From: an uncultured Clostridia bacterium
GTDB lineage: Bacteria; Bacillota; Clostridia; Christensenellales; Aristaeellaceae
Assembly (NCBI GenBank): GCA_934615235.1
Contig: CAKTTL010000002.1
Coordinates: 7,210-71,209, forward strand
Length of the DNA stretch: 64,000 bases
Direction of reading: 5' to 3'
Part shown: positions 17,267 to 29,304 of the stretch, in pieces
How positions within the stretch are numbered: the first letter of the stretch is position 1
How the letters are laid out: every line of letters starts with the position of its first letter
Translations under genes and position numbers: made by a program
Notes under the pieces: model-generated
What the model saw: the letters and a program-made list of their open reading frames with translations, nothing else
The model's database searches: none
Told to the model about the DNA's origin: nothing

Positions 17267-18343
17267 TCAGCTGCGCGAAAGCTTTTCCACGGCTTCCCAC
17301 AGGCCGTTGATATAAGCCGCGCCAAGCGCGCGGTCATAAAGCCCGTAGCCCGGCCGTCCCTGTTCGTCCCAGATCATTCGGCCGTGATCGGGGCGGACGT
17401 ATACGTCGGGACAGGTATCGTGGATGGCGCGCATGATTTCGAGCATGTCCAGATCGCCGTCGGAGGAAAGATGGCTCGATTCGCGGAAGACGCGCGGGCC
17501 GAAGCGCTTGACGTTGCGCACGTGCATCGCGCCGATACGGTTCATCGCGCCGAAATGGCGGATGATGGCGGGCACGTCGTTTTCGGCGTTGGAACCGAGA
17601 GAGCCGGTGCAGACGCAGAGTGTGTTGCATGGGCTGTCGTGCAGTGCGACGAGTTTCTCGAGGTCGTCAAAGCAGTTGGCGATGCGCGGCAGGCCGAAAA
17701 GCGGCCAGGCCGGGTCGTCTGTGTGGCAGGCGAGCTTTACGCCGACCTCTTCGCAGGCGGGGATCACGCCGTCGAGGAAATAGCGGAAATTTTCGCGCAG
17801 GCGGTCGGGCGTCATGCCTTCGTAGCGCGCCATGGTTTCGCGCAGAATGCGCATGCGCTCCGGTTCATAGCCGGCGAGACTGTAACCGTTGGAGCCGGCG
17901 GTCAGGCGGCGCACCATCTCGGAAGGCTCCACGCCTTCGAGATCGCGCTCGTCGTAATACATGCTGTAGGAGCCGTCTTCGGGGATGAGGCGGGAGAGGT
18001 CGGTGCGCATCCAGTCGATGACGGGCATGAAGTTGTAGATGATTACCTTCACGCCGTGCCGCGCGAGGTTGCGGACGGTCGTGCGGTAATTTTCGATGTA
18101 TGTATCGCGCGCGCCTGCGCCGAGCTTGATGTCCTCGTGGATATTGACGCTCTCGATTACCTCGCAGGCCAGGCCGGATTCATGGACGGTTTCCATATAG
18201 GCGGCGATTTCGCCGTCCTCCCAGACCTCGCCGGGGTTTTTATCGAGCAGGCCCATCAGGCCGGTCATGCCGGGAATCTGGCGGATATAGCGCAGGGGGA
18301 TCGGGTCGGCTTCGGGGCCGTACCAGCGGAAGGTCATTTTCAT
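17267..18343 (-). CDS. uxuA: Mannonate dehydratase
   Basis: 358 residues. UxuA features: TFRWYGPEADPIPLRYIRQIPG at the start, VIESVNIHEDIKLG, YNFMPVIDWMRTDL, LACHTDDPAWPLFGLPRI, and VYVRPDHGRMIWDE. It converts D-mannonate to 2-keto-3-deoxygluconate with Fe/Mn in the hexuronate pathway. It is the first gene of uxuA-gntR, behind a promoter with an operator. The GH105 gene nearby would supply keto-uronates to connected steps; uxuB, uxaC and kdg genes are not in this window. Confidence 0.94.
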   Translation of the reverse strand: MKMTFRWYGPEADPIPLRYIRQIPGMTGLMGLLDKNPGEVWEDGEIAAYMETVHESGLACEVIESVNIHEDIKLGAGARDTYIENYRTTVRNLARHGVKVIIYNFMPVIDWMRTDLSRLIPEDGSYSMYYDERDLEGVEPSEMVRRLTAGSNGYSLAGYEPERMRILRETMARYEGMTPDRLRENFRYFLDGVIPACEEVGVKLACHTDDPAWPLFGLPRIANCFDDLEKLVALHDSPCNTLCVCTGSLGSNAENDVPAIIRHFGAMNRIGAMHVRNVKRFGPRVFRESSHLSSDGDLDMLEIMRAIHDTCPDVYVRPDHGRMIWDEQGRPGYGLYDRALGAAYINGLWEAVEKLSRS

Positions 18344-18379
18344 GATAAATCACGCTCCCATGATCATGATGATGGGATG

Positions 18380-18424
18380 ATTGTAGCACGGAACAGAGCG
18401 GTTTGTAAACTGGTATACAAGTTT
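18380..18424 (-). promoter_or_regulatory. uxuA promoter with UxuR-like operator
   Basis: On the minus strand: TTTACA (18404-18409), 18-bp spacer, TACAAT (18380-18385). The near-perfect palindrome AAACTGGTATACAAGTTT (18407-18424) overlaps the -35 and resembles the AATTGGTATACCAATT-type sites known for ExuR/UxuR GntR regulators. This position fits repression. Confidence 0.75.
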
Positions 18425-18430
18425 GAACGC

Positions 18431-18463
18431 AAAAAAAGAGCGTCGCGATTGTACGCGGCGCTC
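18431..18463 (-). terminator. Terminator of the zinc-ribbon gene
   Basis: On the minus strand: GAGCG(C)CGCG, a short loop, CGCG(A)CGCTC, then seven Ts. Confidence 0.85.
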
Positions 18464-18474
18464 CGGGATCTGTG

Positions 18475-18963
18475 TCAGTCGTCGTGATCGTTGCGCTCGT
18501 CCAAATCGTCGTCGAAAGGATTGTCGACGTCCAGCGCTTCCAGGTCGGCGATGGGCGGCTCGTCGATGACGATATCGTCGTCGATATCCTCCTCGTCGTC
18601 GTCCTCCTCCTCGTCGTCACTGTCGCCGTTGGCGTCCATATCGGCGCTGTTGTTCCGCTTGCGCTTGACGGATTCGATTTCGTCCATCTCGCTGATGTGC
18701 GGCACGTCTACGCCGCCCGCGTCGACCTCGGGCGATTCTTCTTCTTCGTCCGTGGAGATCAGGTGGATATAGCGCAGATCGGCCAGGCAGTGACGGCATA
18801 CGTCCTCGCCCGGCAGCGCGGGTTCTTCGCCGCACACGGAGCACATGACGACGGAATCGTCCCGGCCGCGCGCGCCGCTGACTTCCTCGCGGCATACGGA
18901 GCACAGATCGCCGTCATCCAGAATATAGTTCAATTCGCATCGCGGACATTTACGCAGAGCCAT
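18475..18963 (-). CDS. Double zinc-ribbon protein with acidic tail, function unknown
   Basis: 162 residues from the ATG at 18963, chosen because AAGGAGG lies just upstream. Two pairs of CxxC-type knuckles are visible (CPRCELNY, CSVCREEV, CSVCGEEP, CRHCLADL), a rubredoxin-like zinc-ribbon layout. The last 90 residues are dominated by Asp and Glu runs and look disordered. This could be a nucleic-acid or protein adaptor; no specific family is recognised. It lies downstream of no obvious partner: gyrA precedes it on the same strand but ends in its own terminator. Confidence 0.75.
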   Translation of the reverse strand: MALRKCPRCELNYILDDGDLCSVCREEVSGARGRDDSVVMCSVCGEEPALPGEDVCRHCLADLRYIHLISTDEEEESPEVDAGGVDVPHISEMDEIESVKRKRNNSADMDANGDSDDEEEDDDEEDIDDDIVIDEPPIADLEALDVDNPFDDDLDERNDHDD

Positions 18964-18996
18964 GAATTGCCTCCTTGAGCTTCCCTTTATATATTT

Positions 18997-19030
18997 CGAG
19001 CGGATTTTTTTCGTCAGTTCAAGGCGGAAA
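18997..19030. mobile_element. Fragment of the MITE, inverted orientation
   Basis: About 34 bp match the reverse complement of the MITE interior (CGAGCGGATTTT...TCGTCAGTTCAAGG). The rest of the element is missing or too diverged to align. It lies in the gyrA to zinc-ribbon intergenic region (18964-19229). Confidence 0.55.
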
Positions 19031-19184
19031 GATCCGTCCGAATGCAGAAGGACGCCACCCACTGGATGGCGCTTCCTTAAAACGCGCTCAACTCTCGGGC
19101 TGCAATATAGCACAATACAAGGTATTCGGCAAGCCTTTTTTTCAAATAAATGAATGTTTTTGCGAAAAATAAAGCCATATTACG

Positions 19185-19217
19185 AAAAAAGGCCGGAAAC
19201 ATAAATGTTTCCGACCT
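19185..19217 (-). terminator. Terminator after gyrA
   Basis: On the minus strand: AGGTCGGAAACAT and ATGTTTCCGGCCT as a 13-bp stem with a short loop, then a T-run. Confidence 0.88.
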
Positions 19218-19229
19218 TCTGAGCGGTTC

Positions 19230-21725
<2,496 letters not shown>

Positions 21726-21749
21726 TCTGATTCCCTTTCTTGGCTGTTA

Positions 21750-23690
<1,941 letters not shown>

Positions 23691-23762
23691 TTACGAACAG
23701 TTGATGAGCGAAACAAAGTTCGCAGAAAAACGCCAAAAAAGTTCTTGTGGCATACAAAAAGA

Positions 23763-23771
23763 ATTATATCA
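23763..23771 (-). promoter_or_regulatory. Extended -10 element ahead of gyrB
   Basis: On the minus strand TGATATAAT (TGnTATAAT). No good -35 at 17 bp. It sits between the remB terminator and gyrB, so gyrB is likely to have its own promoter. Confidence 0.5.
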
Positions 23772-23791
23772 TATTTTGCGCCAAAAGGGAA

Positions 23792-23822
23792 GAAAAAACC
23801 GCCGAAACCGGCGGTTTTTTCT
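23792..23822 (-). terminator. Terminator after the remB-like gene
   Basis: AACCGCC / GGCGGTT stem with flanking A-run and T-run, so it may work in both directions. It ends the yczE-remB transcript. Confidence 0.88.
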
Positions 23823-23825
23823 TAT

Positions 23826-24023
23826 TTATATGTCGCGTTCGTCCGGCAGCGGCAGCACCTGCCCGAGCCGTTTGGCGACGGTACGCGCGAGCACGTTCGT
23901 ATGCGCGACGGAACCGTCCGCAAAGACGACCGCGGCAACCTCCTTGCCCTCGGCGTTTCGCTCCGGCAGCATGATGACAATTTCGCGCTCGTCCGCCGCG
24001 CGGCCGTCTCCCAGGTGAATCAT
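23826..24023 (-). CDS. remB: RemB/DUF370 family small regulator
   Basis: 65 residues beginning MIHLGDGRAADEREIVIML, which resembles the start of RemB (YaaB; MYIHLG... then a conserved DIV/REIV stretch). Position immediately upstream of gyrB is as in Bacillus, where remB sits just before gyrB. RemA/RemB proteins promote extracellular-matrix gene expression. The start codon overlaps the stop of the membrane-protein gene upstream (ATGA), so it is translationally coupled to it. Similarity is limited, hence moderate certainty. Confidence 0.7.
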   Translation of the reverse strand: MIHLGDGRAADEREIVIMLPERNAEGKEVAAVVFADGSVAHTNVLARTVAKRLGQVLPLPDERDI

Positions 24024-24691
24024 CCCGGCGCCCCGGCGCGCCTGCGCGCCATCATCGGCTCGGTTACTTTATCGCGGAAGAGCGAAATCAGCGGCCCCAT
24101 GCAGAAAGCCGTAATCAGCGTCCCGACGCCCGGCACATAGCCCAGCGCGAGGCCGATGAGCACGCAGACAAGGTCGGTGCCGATGCGGCAGAAACGGAAA
24201 GGCGCGACTTTTTTTGCCGCCAGATGCAGCGCGATGGAATCGTAAACCGATACGCCCAGACTGGCCGTATAGTACAGCGCGGCCGCGAAACTGATCATCA
24301 CGAGCGCCGCGGCGAGCAGCACGACGCGCAGCGCGACGGACGGCGCGGGAAACGCGAGACGCAGCAGCCAGTCGAACAGATCGACCAGATAACCGATGAG
24401 AAACAGGTTGAGCATCGTCGTTACGCCGACATAGCGCGGGTTGAGCAGCAGCGTGATAATCAGAAACACGATGCACAAAAGCAGGTACATCGTTCCGTAG
24501 GAAAAGGGAACCACACGTTCCAGACCGTTGCACAGGCACTGGAAGGGTTCTACGCCGAAATCGGCGATTCGCATAAGCGAAATGCACAGCGCGCACACGA
24601 GCACGCCGAGCGCGGCCATGCCGAGCCGGCAGCGCTTGACGCCGGGCCTGAAGTATTCTTTCGTTCCGTTCCACAGCGCAGAAGCGTTCAT
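24020..24691 (-). CDS. YczE/YitT-type integral membrane protein
   Basis: 223 residues with five to six membrane segments. Motifs are MRIADFGVEPFQCLCNGL and SLGVSVYDSIALHL, which recur as an internal duplication typical of the YczE/YyaS/YitT group of unknown transport function. It has a perfect-consensus promoter and GGAGG. It is coupled to the remB-like gene by ATGA overlap. Confidence 0.8.
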   Translation of the reverse strand: MNASALWNGTKEYFRPGVKRCRLGMAALGVLVCALCISLMRIADFGVEPFQCLCNGLERVVPFSYGTMYLLLCIVFLIITLLLNPRYVGVTTMLNLFLIGYLVDLFDWLLRLAFPAPSVALRVVLLAAALVMISFAAALYYTASLGVSVYDSIALHLAAKKVAPFRFCRIGTDLVCVLIGLALGYVPGVGTLITAFCMGPLISLFRDKVTEPMMARRRAGAPG

Positions 24692-24729
24692 TGATGCAGT
24701 TCCTCCAAAGCGGTAATAAAGCGGAAATG

Positions 24730-24758
24730 ATTATAGGTTCAGCGGGGCTGCTTGTCAA
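24730..24758 (-). promoter_or_regulatory. Consensus promoter of yczE-remB
   Basis: On the minus strand TTGACA (24753-24758), 17-bp spacer, TATAAT (24730-24735). Confidence 0.88.
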
Positions 24759-24872
24759 CCTTTGGCGCGCAGGCGCGCTGAAAAAAGCCGGAAAACCCTC
24801 TTTTCTTCGCTCATCGCCGCGTTTTGCCGCTCATAAACCGCGGAAAAAACGCTGAAAGCATCGTTTCCCGCC

Positions 24873-24901
24873 TTGTCTATAAAGAACAGCTGTTGTATAA
24901 T
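24873..24901 (+). promoter_or_regulatory. Promoter of the xpaC-telA operon
   Basis: TTGTCT (24873-24878), 17-bp spacer, TATAAT (24896-24901). The predicted transcript start near 24908 rules out upstream in-frame ATG codons as starts for xpaC. Confidence 0.8.
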
Positions 24902-24926
24902 AGCAGCCATGAGAGGAGGGCGCGCG

Positions 24927-25598
24927 TTGAAAAAAGTTGAGGTCAACGAGCAAGGCGTCAGGCAGGAGATTACCCGAACCGCTTCGGGAATGCCCTATGC
25001 GCTGGCGGGCGCCGTGTTTTTTCTGGTTGCGGGAACAAATTCCCTGTGTTCCTTGTCGAGCTATATCTGGCCCGTCGTCGCGGCGGTGATCGCGTTCAAG
25101 ATTGGTAAAGGAATCTGGAAAGGGTCGGAGACGGTGACGGAGCTGAAGCCCGATACGGGCGACGCGCAGTGCGACGCGCTGCTTGTGGAAGCGCGCGAGA
25201 CGCTGGCGGCCATCCGCAAGACGGACGAGGGTATCGCCGACGAAGGCGTGTCGCAGTGCATCCGGGAGATCGATCAGATCTGCCTGCAGATTCTGGCGAA
25301 GCTGGAGGAGCAGCCGGATCTGTACAGCCAGCTGCGGACGTTCCTGCGGTATTATCTGCCGACGACGCGAAAGATTCTGGATAACCGCGCGCTGATTGAG
25401 CAGCGCGGGATGATGGACGAGGAAAACGCGAAGGCTGTCTGCGAACGCACGGACCGGCTGCTGCCGGAAATCCGCCGCGCGTTCCAGAAGCAGCTGGACG
25501 CGCTCAACGAGCATAGCTACCTGGATGTAGAAGTGGAAATGGACGTGCTGGAAGGCATGATGAAGGGCGACGGCTATACGGCCACACAGGGCCAGTAA
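24927..25598 (+). CDS. xpaC: XpaC family membrane protein
   Basis: 223 residues. The start is TTG at 24927, placed after GGAGGG and after the mapped promoter. Two adjacent membrane segments (YALAGAVFFLVAG and YIWPVVAAVIAFKIG) are followed by a helical cytoplasmic region. XpaC (named for hydrolysis of an indolyl phosphate) regularly accompanies TelA. Its biochemical role is not settled. It begins the operon xpaC-telA-lemA-TPM. Confidence 0.82.
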   Translation: MKKVEVNEQGVRQEITRTASGMPYALAGAVFFLVAGTNSLCSLSSYIWPVVAAVIAFKIGKGIWKGSETVTELKPDTGDAQCDALLVEARETLAAIRKTDEGIADEGVSQCIREIDQICLQILAKLEEQPDLYSQLRTFLRYYLPTTRKILDNRALIEQRGMMDEENAKAVCERTDRLLPEIRRAFQKQLDALNEHSYLDVEVEMDVLEGMMKGDGYTATQGQ

Positions 25599-25625
25599 CG
25601 CAAACGGAAGCCCCAAGCGGAAGGT

Positions 25626-25735
25626 GCAGGGAACTCAGTTCCCTGCCAGGGGCGCGGGGACAGCGTCCCCGCCGTTCCTGTCCCGATGCGCCGCAGGCGC
25701 ATAATAAGCGCGCAATGCCGCCGCAAAAAGCGGCG
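25626..25735 (+). repeat. Four consecutive perfect hairpins in the xpaC-telA spacer
   Basis: Stem 1: GCAGGGAAC/GTTCCCTGC (25626-25646). Stem 2: GCGGGGAC/GTCCCCGC (25654-25672). Stem 3: ATGCGCC/GGCGCAT (25686-25702). Stem 4: CGCCGC/GCGGCG (25719-25735). Loops are 3-5 nt and there is no T-run, so this is not a terminator. An RNA stability or processing region between two operon genes is plausible. Confidence 0.8.
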
Positions 25736-25769
25736 CAGCCGCCCAAAATAATGAAGGAGGATCTCTCAC

Positions 25770-26900
25770 ATGGAAAATAACGCCGTTGAAACCCTGGACG
25801 CGCAGAGCACTGCCGTGAAGATGCCTGAAGATATCACCCTGGGTCAGCTGTCTGAAAAGGATCAGCAGGCCGTGCGCGATTACGCTGAAAAGATCGACGT
25901 CTCCAACGCGTCCGAGGTGCTGCAGTACGGCTCCGCTGCGCAGCAGAAGCTGACCGTCTTCGCCGATACCGCCCTTGCCAACGCGCGCACGAAGGATACC
26001 GGCGTCGTCGGAGATACCCTTGCGGGCCTCGTCGCGCAGCTGCAGGGCTTCGCTCCCGCAGAGGAAAAGAAGGGGTTCCTCGGGCTGTTCAAGCGCACCG
26101 GCAACCAGCTCGCCACGATGAAAGCGCGCTATGATAAGGTCAGCGTGTCTGTGGACGAGGTCGCCAATAACCTCGAAGATCATCGGATCAGCCTGCTGAA
26201 GGATATCGCGATGTTCGACCGTCTCTATGAGGAGAACGCTGAATATTACCGCCAGCTGTGCTTCTATATCATCGCCGGGAAGGAAAAGATTGAAGCTCTG
26301 CGCACCAACGATCTGGAAGCCGCCCGCGCAAAGGCTGCCGAAACCGGCGATCCCGCCGACGCGCAGGCCGCCAACGACCTTGCCGCCGCGATCGACCGCT
26401 TCGAAAAGAAGGTCTACGATCTCGAACTGACCCGCCAGATCAGCATCCAGATGGCTCCGCAGATTCGTCTGCTGCAGAATAACGACTCGCTGCTGGCCGA
26501 CAAGATTCATTCCGCGCTCGTCAATACGCTGCCGCTCTGGAAGAGCCAGATGGTTCTCGCGCTCGGCCTTGAAAACAGCCGCAGCGCGCTGAAGGCTTCG
26601 CAGGCCGTCAGCGATGCGACGAACCAGATGCTCCGCCAGAACGCCGAGCAGCTCAAGCAGGGCACGATCGCCACTGCGCGCGAGGCCGAGCGCAGCATCG
26701 TCGATATCGAAACCCTCGTGGCGACGAACCAGTCCCTGATCGAAACGCTGACCGAGGTCGAAAACATCCAGACCGAGGGCCGCGCCAAGCGCGCCGAGGC
26801 TGAGAACAAGCTGCAGGAAATGGAGGATCAGCTCAAGGAAAAGCTGCTCTCCGTGCGTCAGACGGCTATTAAAAATACTCCCAACAAGCCTGAAGCCTGA
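25770..26900 (+). CDS. telA: TelA family protein (toxic anion resistance)
   Basis: 376 residues, mostly helical and soluble. TelA features: FGSAAQQKLTVFADTALANART-type N-terminus, DKVSVSVDEVANNLEDHRISLLKDIAMFDRLYEENAEYYRQL, ALAAIDRFEKKVYDLELTRQIS-like segment and SIQMAPQIRLLQNNDSLLADKI. The name comes from tellurite resistance, but chromosomal homologues appear to have a wider cell-envelope stress role. GGAGG precedes the ATG. Confidence 0.9.
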   Translation: MENNAVETLDAQSTAVKMPEDITLGQLSEKDQQAVRDYAEKIDVSNASEVLQYGSAAQQKLTVFADTALANARTKDTGVVGDTLAGLVAQLQGFAPAEEKKGFLGLFKRTGNQLATMKARYDKVSVSVDEVANNLEDHRISLLKDIAMFDRLYEENAEYYRQLCFYIIAGKEKIEALRTNDLEAARAKAAETGDPADAQAANDLAAAIDRFEKKVYDLELTRQISIQMAPQIRLLQNNDSLLADKIHSALVNTLPLWKSQMVLALGLENSRSALKASQAVSDATNQMLRQNAEQLKQGTIATAREAERSIVDIETLVATNQSLIETLTEVENIQTEGRAKRAEAENKLQEMEDQLKEKLLSVRQTAIKNTPNKPEA

Positions 26901-26917
26901 AATCGAGGGGAGAGAGA

Positions 26918-27439
26918 ATGAAAGAAAAGCTGAACAAGCTGCCGCAGGCCGCGGGCGTTGCGATTCTCGTGGTCTGCATCTTCGGCGGCGTGGCGCTGGG
27001 CAACGGCAACGCGCTGCGTTCCGCCACGCGCGAGGCGAATAAGAGCCTGCCCGCCGTCGAACAGATTCTTTCCGAGCGGACGGGCAAGGCGAGCAACCTC
27101 GTCACGCTTTGCGAGCGCTACATCCCGCAGAGCGACGCGACCGCCCAGCTGAAAGACGCGCGCAACGCCGTTTCCGCCGCGCGCAGCGCGGAAGAAATGT
27201 ACGACGCGAACCTGCGCCTCTCCGGCGCGGCCGAGGCGGCGCATATCGCGCTGAACCAGGCCGAGATGACCGACACGGACAAAAAGCTTCTCACCGGCGT
27301 GCTGGACGAGCTGCTCAGCTCGCAGCTGCAGCTGGAGCGCGAGAGCAGGAACTATAACGAAAAAATTGACAAAGCCGTCTCGGTTTATCACAAGCTGCCC
27401 ACGCAGTTCCTCCATGAGGAGCCCAAGGGCTTTGAATAA
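26918..27439 (+). CDS. LemA-like membrane-anchored protein
   Basis: 173 residues: one N-terminal membrane span (AAGVAILVVCIFGGVALG), then a helical domain. The segments RTGKASNLVTLCERYIP and RESRNYNEKIDKAVSVYHKLPTQFL correspond to the RR.DLIPNLV and ERRNYNEAVRDYN..I..FP conserved blocks of LemA. Helices project to one side of the membrane and their function is unknown. It is followed by a TPM-domain gene, a common LemA partner. Confidence 0.78.
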   Translation: MKEKLNKLPQAAGVAILVVCIFGGVALGNGNALRSATREANKSLPAVEQILSERTGKASNLVTLCERYIPQSDATAQLKDARNAVSAARSAEEMYDANLRLSGAAEAAHIALNQAEMTDTDKKLLTGVLDELLSSQLQLERESRNYNEKIDKAVSVYHKLPTQFLHEEPKGFE

Positions 27440-27460
27440 CCGAAAAGGAAAGGAATGAAA

Positions 27461-28489
27461 ATGAAGAAATTATCGCTGCTGCTTGCCGTTTTGTGCTGCC
27501 TGCTGCTGCCGCTGCAGTCGCTGGCCGCCATCCCGGAAGCTCCGGCGGACGGCCAGAGCCTCTACGTGCTCGACGCTGCGAACGTCATCGATTCCGCGGA
27601 TGAAAACGCGATGCTCGCTCTGGGCGCGGCGCTGGACGACGCGTCTACGGCGCAGGTCGTCGCGGTAACGGTTGAGTTTCTCGACGGGATGAGCGCCGAA
27701 GAATACGCCTATCAGCTTTTTAACAGCTGGGGCATCGGCAGCGCAAAGGAAGAAAACGGCGTGCTGCTCCTGCTGTCGGTTGGAGAGCGCGAATACTGGG
27801 TGACGCTCGGCAAAGGCATCGAGAAAAAGCTGACCGTCTCCAAGGCGACGGAAATTGTGGACGACACCGCGCTGGACTCTTTTGCCGCGGGCGATTATTC
27901 CAGCGGCATGCGCGCGGCGTATGAAGGCCTCTGCGAACGCGTAGCCGAGATTTACAGCGTTTCGCTGGATACGGCCGCATTGGGGGCGCAGAGCGCCCTG
28001 AACGAACAGCCGGCGACGGGTTCCCTTGTGAGCGAACCGCAGCAGGCGCCTGTCGCGGCCAGCCCTGCAAAAGGAGGTGGGTTTGTGGGCCTGATCGTAA
28101 CGATCATCGTATTGGTGATTCTCTTTAACATTCTGCGCGGCATTTTCCGCGGCGCGACACGTCCGCGCTGGTGGTGGTTCTTCGGCCCGCGGCCGCATCA
28201 TCCGCGTCCGCCCCGTCCTCCGCGCCCGCACGGCCCCCGCGGCCCGATGGGCGGCGATCCTTACGGCCCCGGTCCCGGCCCGCGCCAGCCGCGCGCGCCC
28301 CGGCCTCCGATGGGCGGCGCTGCCCGTTCTTCGCGTCCTCCGCGCAGCTCCGGCGGCTTTGGCGGTTTCGGCAGCTTTGGCGGCGGTTCCAGCCGCGGCG
28401 GCGGTGGCGGCGGTCACTTTGGCGGTGGCGGCGGCCGCAGCTTCGGCGGCGGTTCGACTCGCGGCGGCGGCGGTGGCCGCAAGTTTTAA
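27461..28489 (+). CDS. TPM domain protein (YgcG-like) with Gly/Pro/Arg-rich tail
   Basis: 342 residues from the ATG at 27461 (GGAAAGG 7 bp upstream; an ATG two codons earlier is too close). Signal peptide to about residue 22, TPM domain (LYVLDAANVIDSADENAMLALGA, ENGVLLLLSVGEREYWVTLGKGIE) to about 165, a membrane span (VGLIVTIIVLVILFNIL), and then a low-complexity cytoplasmic tail of Pro/Arg/His followed by Gly/Ser/Arg repeats. The tail is much richer than in most homologues. It is the last gene before a strong terminator. Confidence 0.82.
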   Translation: MKKLSLLLAVLCCLLLPLQSLAAIPEAPADGQSLYVLDAANVIDSADENAMLALGAALDDASTAQVVAVTVEFLDGMSAEEYAYQLFNSWGIGSAKEENGVLLLLSVGEREYWVTLGKGIEKKLTVSKATEIVDDTALDSFAAGDYSSGMRAAYEGLCERVAEIYSVSLDTAALGAQSALNEQPATGSLVSEPQQAPVAASPAKGGGFVGLIVTIIVLVILFNILRGIFRGATRPRWWWFFGPRPHHPRPPRPPRPHGPRGPMGGDPYGPGPGPRQPRAPRPPMGGAARSSRPPRSSGGFGGFGSFGGGSSRGGGGGGHFGGGGGRSFGGGSTRGGGGGRKF

Positions 28490-28507
28490 GCGAATTGTTG
28501 AATTGGC

Positions 28508-28545
28508 AGGGGGATCCCTTTCGAAAGAGAGGATCCCCCTTTTTT
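28508..28545 (+). terminator. Terminator of xpaC-telA-lemA-TPM operon
   Basis: AGGGGGATCC / GGATCCCCCT stem, then a run of six Ts. Confidence 0.92.
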
Positions 28546-28595
28546 GCGGGCGGATGCGGACAAACGGACATTTTTCAAAAAATGTAAAAAAGCTC

Positions 28596-28624
28596 TTGAC
28601 AGATCAGCAGACTGCGATTATAAT
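28596..28624 (+). promoter_or_regulatory. Consensus promoter of the tRNA cluster
   Basis: TTGACA (28596-28601), 17-bp spacer, TATAAT (28619-28624), located 18 bp before the first tRNA. Confidence 0.9.
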
Positions 28625-28642
28625 ATACACCGTTGACAGCGC

Positions 28643-28723
28643 GCGGGCGTGGCGGAATGGCAGACGCGCTGGATTTAGGTTCCAGTGCCTTACGGCGTGA
28701 GAGTTCAAGTCTCTCCGTCCGCA
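28643..28723 (+). tRNA. tRNA-Leu (anticodon TAG)
   Basis: Acceptor arms GCGGGCG and CGTCCGC, with a G-T pair, discriminator A, anticodon stem CTGGA/TCCAG with loop TTTAGGT, and a variable arm of class II size. CCA is not encoded. Confidence 0.93.
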
Positions 28724-28743
28724 CTGAGTAATCTTTGGAGCAT

Positions 28744-28818
28744 GCGGTAGTAGCTCAGTGGTAGAGTGCCACCTTGCCAAGGTGGATGTCGCGGGTCCGA
28801 ATCCCGTCTACCGCTCCA
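28744..28818 (+). tRNA. tRNA-Gly (anticodon GCC)
   Basis: Acceptor GCGGTAG/CTACCGC, anticodon stem CCACC/GGTGG with loop TTGCCAA, T-arm GCGGGTCCGAATCCCGT, discriminator T and encoded CCA. Confidence 0.94.
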
Positions 28819-28885
28819 TACGAGTTGAAGGGGAGTCGTCCCCTTCAATTTGCTATCAAGGTTCACCGCGATAAGCGGTTCCTTT

Positions 28886-28956
28886 GCGGGTGTAGCTCAA
28901 TGGCAGAGTGCCAGCCTTCCAAGCTGGCTACGTGGGTTCGATTCCCATCACCCGCT
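28886..28956 (+). tRNA. tRNA-Gly (anticodon TCC)
   Basis: Acceptor GCGGGTG/CACCCGC, anticodon stem CCAGC/GCTGG with loop CTTCCAA, T-arm with GTTCGATTCC, discriminator T. CCA is not encoded. Confidence 0.94.
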
Positions 28957-28966
28957 CTTGATATGA

Positions 28967-29003
28967 CCCTCCGTACGGGCAGCCGTGCGGAGGGTTCTTT
29001 TTT
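28967..29003 (+). terminator. Terminator of the tRNA cluster
   Basis: CCCTCCGTACGG / CCGTGCGGAGGG stem, GCAG loop, then a T-rich tail. Confidence 0.9.
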
Positions 29004-29094
29004 GCTCTGAAAAAGGTGGGGGAATGCTGCGCCGAAAAAAACGCGGCGTTCGACTTTTGCGCCGCACGCCGCGTCTGTTCGACCGCAGTCTGCC

Positions 29095-29304
29095 TTATTT
29101 GATTTCAGTTACCGTGTAACCCTTATCTTCGACGGCTTTTTTGAGCGCTGCATCCTCGACGGGCGCGCTGAGGGTGACAACGGCGGTGCCGTTCTCGTGG
29201 CTGACGGCGGCGGCGCTTACGCCTGCAATCGCCTCGAGCGTCTTCTTGACGGTCGCTTCGCAGTGGCCGCACATCATACCGGTGATCTTCATCGTCTTTT
29301 CCAT
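29095..29304 (-). CDS. Possible nested copper chaperone (CopZ-like) from an internal in-frame start
   Basis: Inside copA, GGAGG (29313-29317) stands 8 nt before an in-frame ATG (29302-29304) that would give a free 69-residue HMA protein starting [15 protein letters not shown]. This would yield a soluble Cu(I) chaperone from the same gene, or else the second HMA domain could stay attached to the pump. The spacing and strength of the ribosome-binding site are what support the nested start; no expression evidence is available. Alternatively this is an ancestral csoR-copA-copZ arrangement whose copA stop codon was lost. Confidence 0.6.
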   Translation of the reverse strand: MEKTMKITGMMCGHCEATVKKTLEAIAGVSAAAVSHENGTAVVTLSAPVEDAALKKAVEDKGYTVTEIK

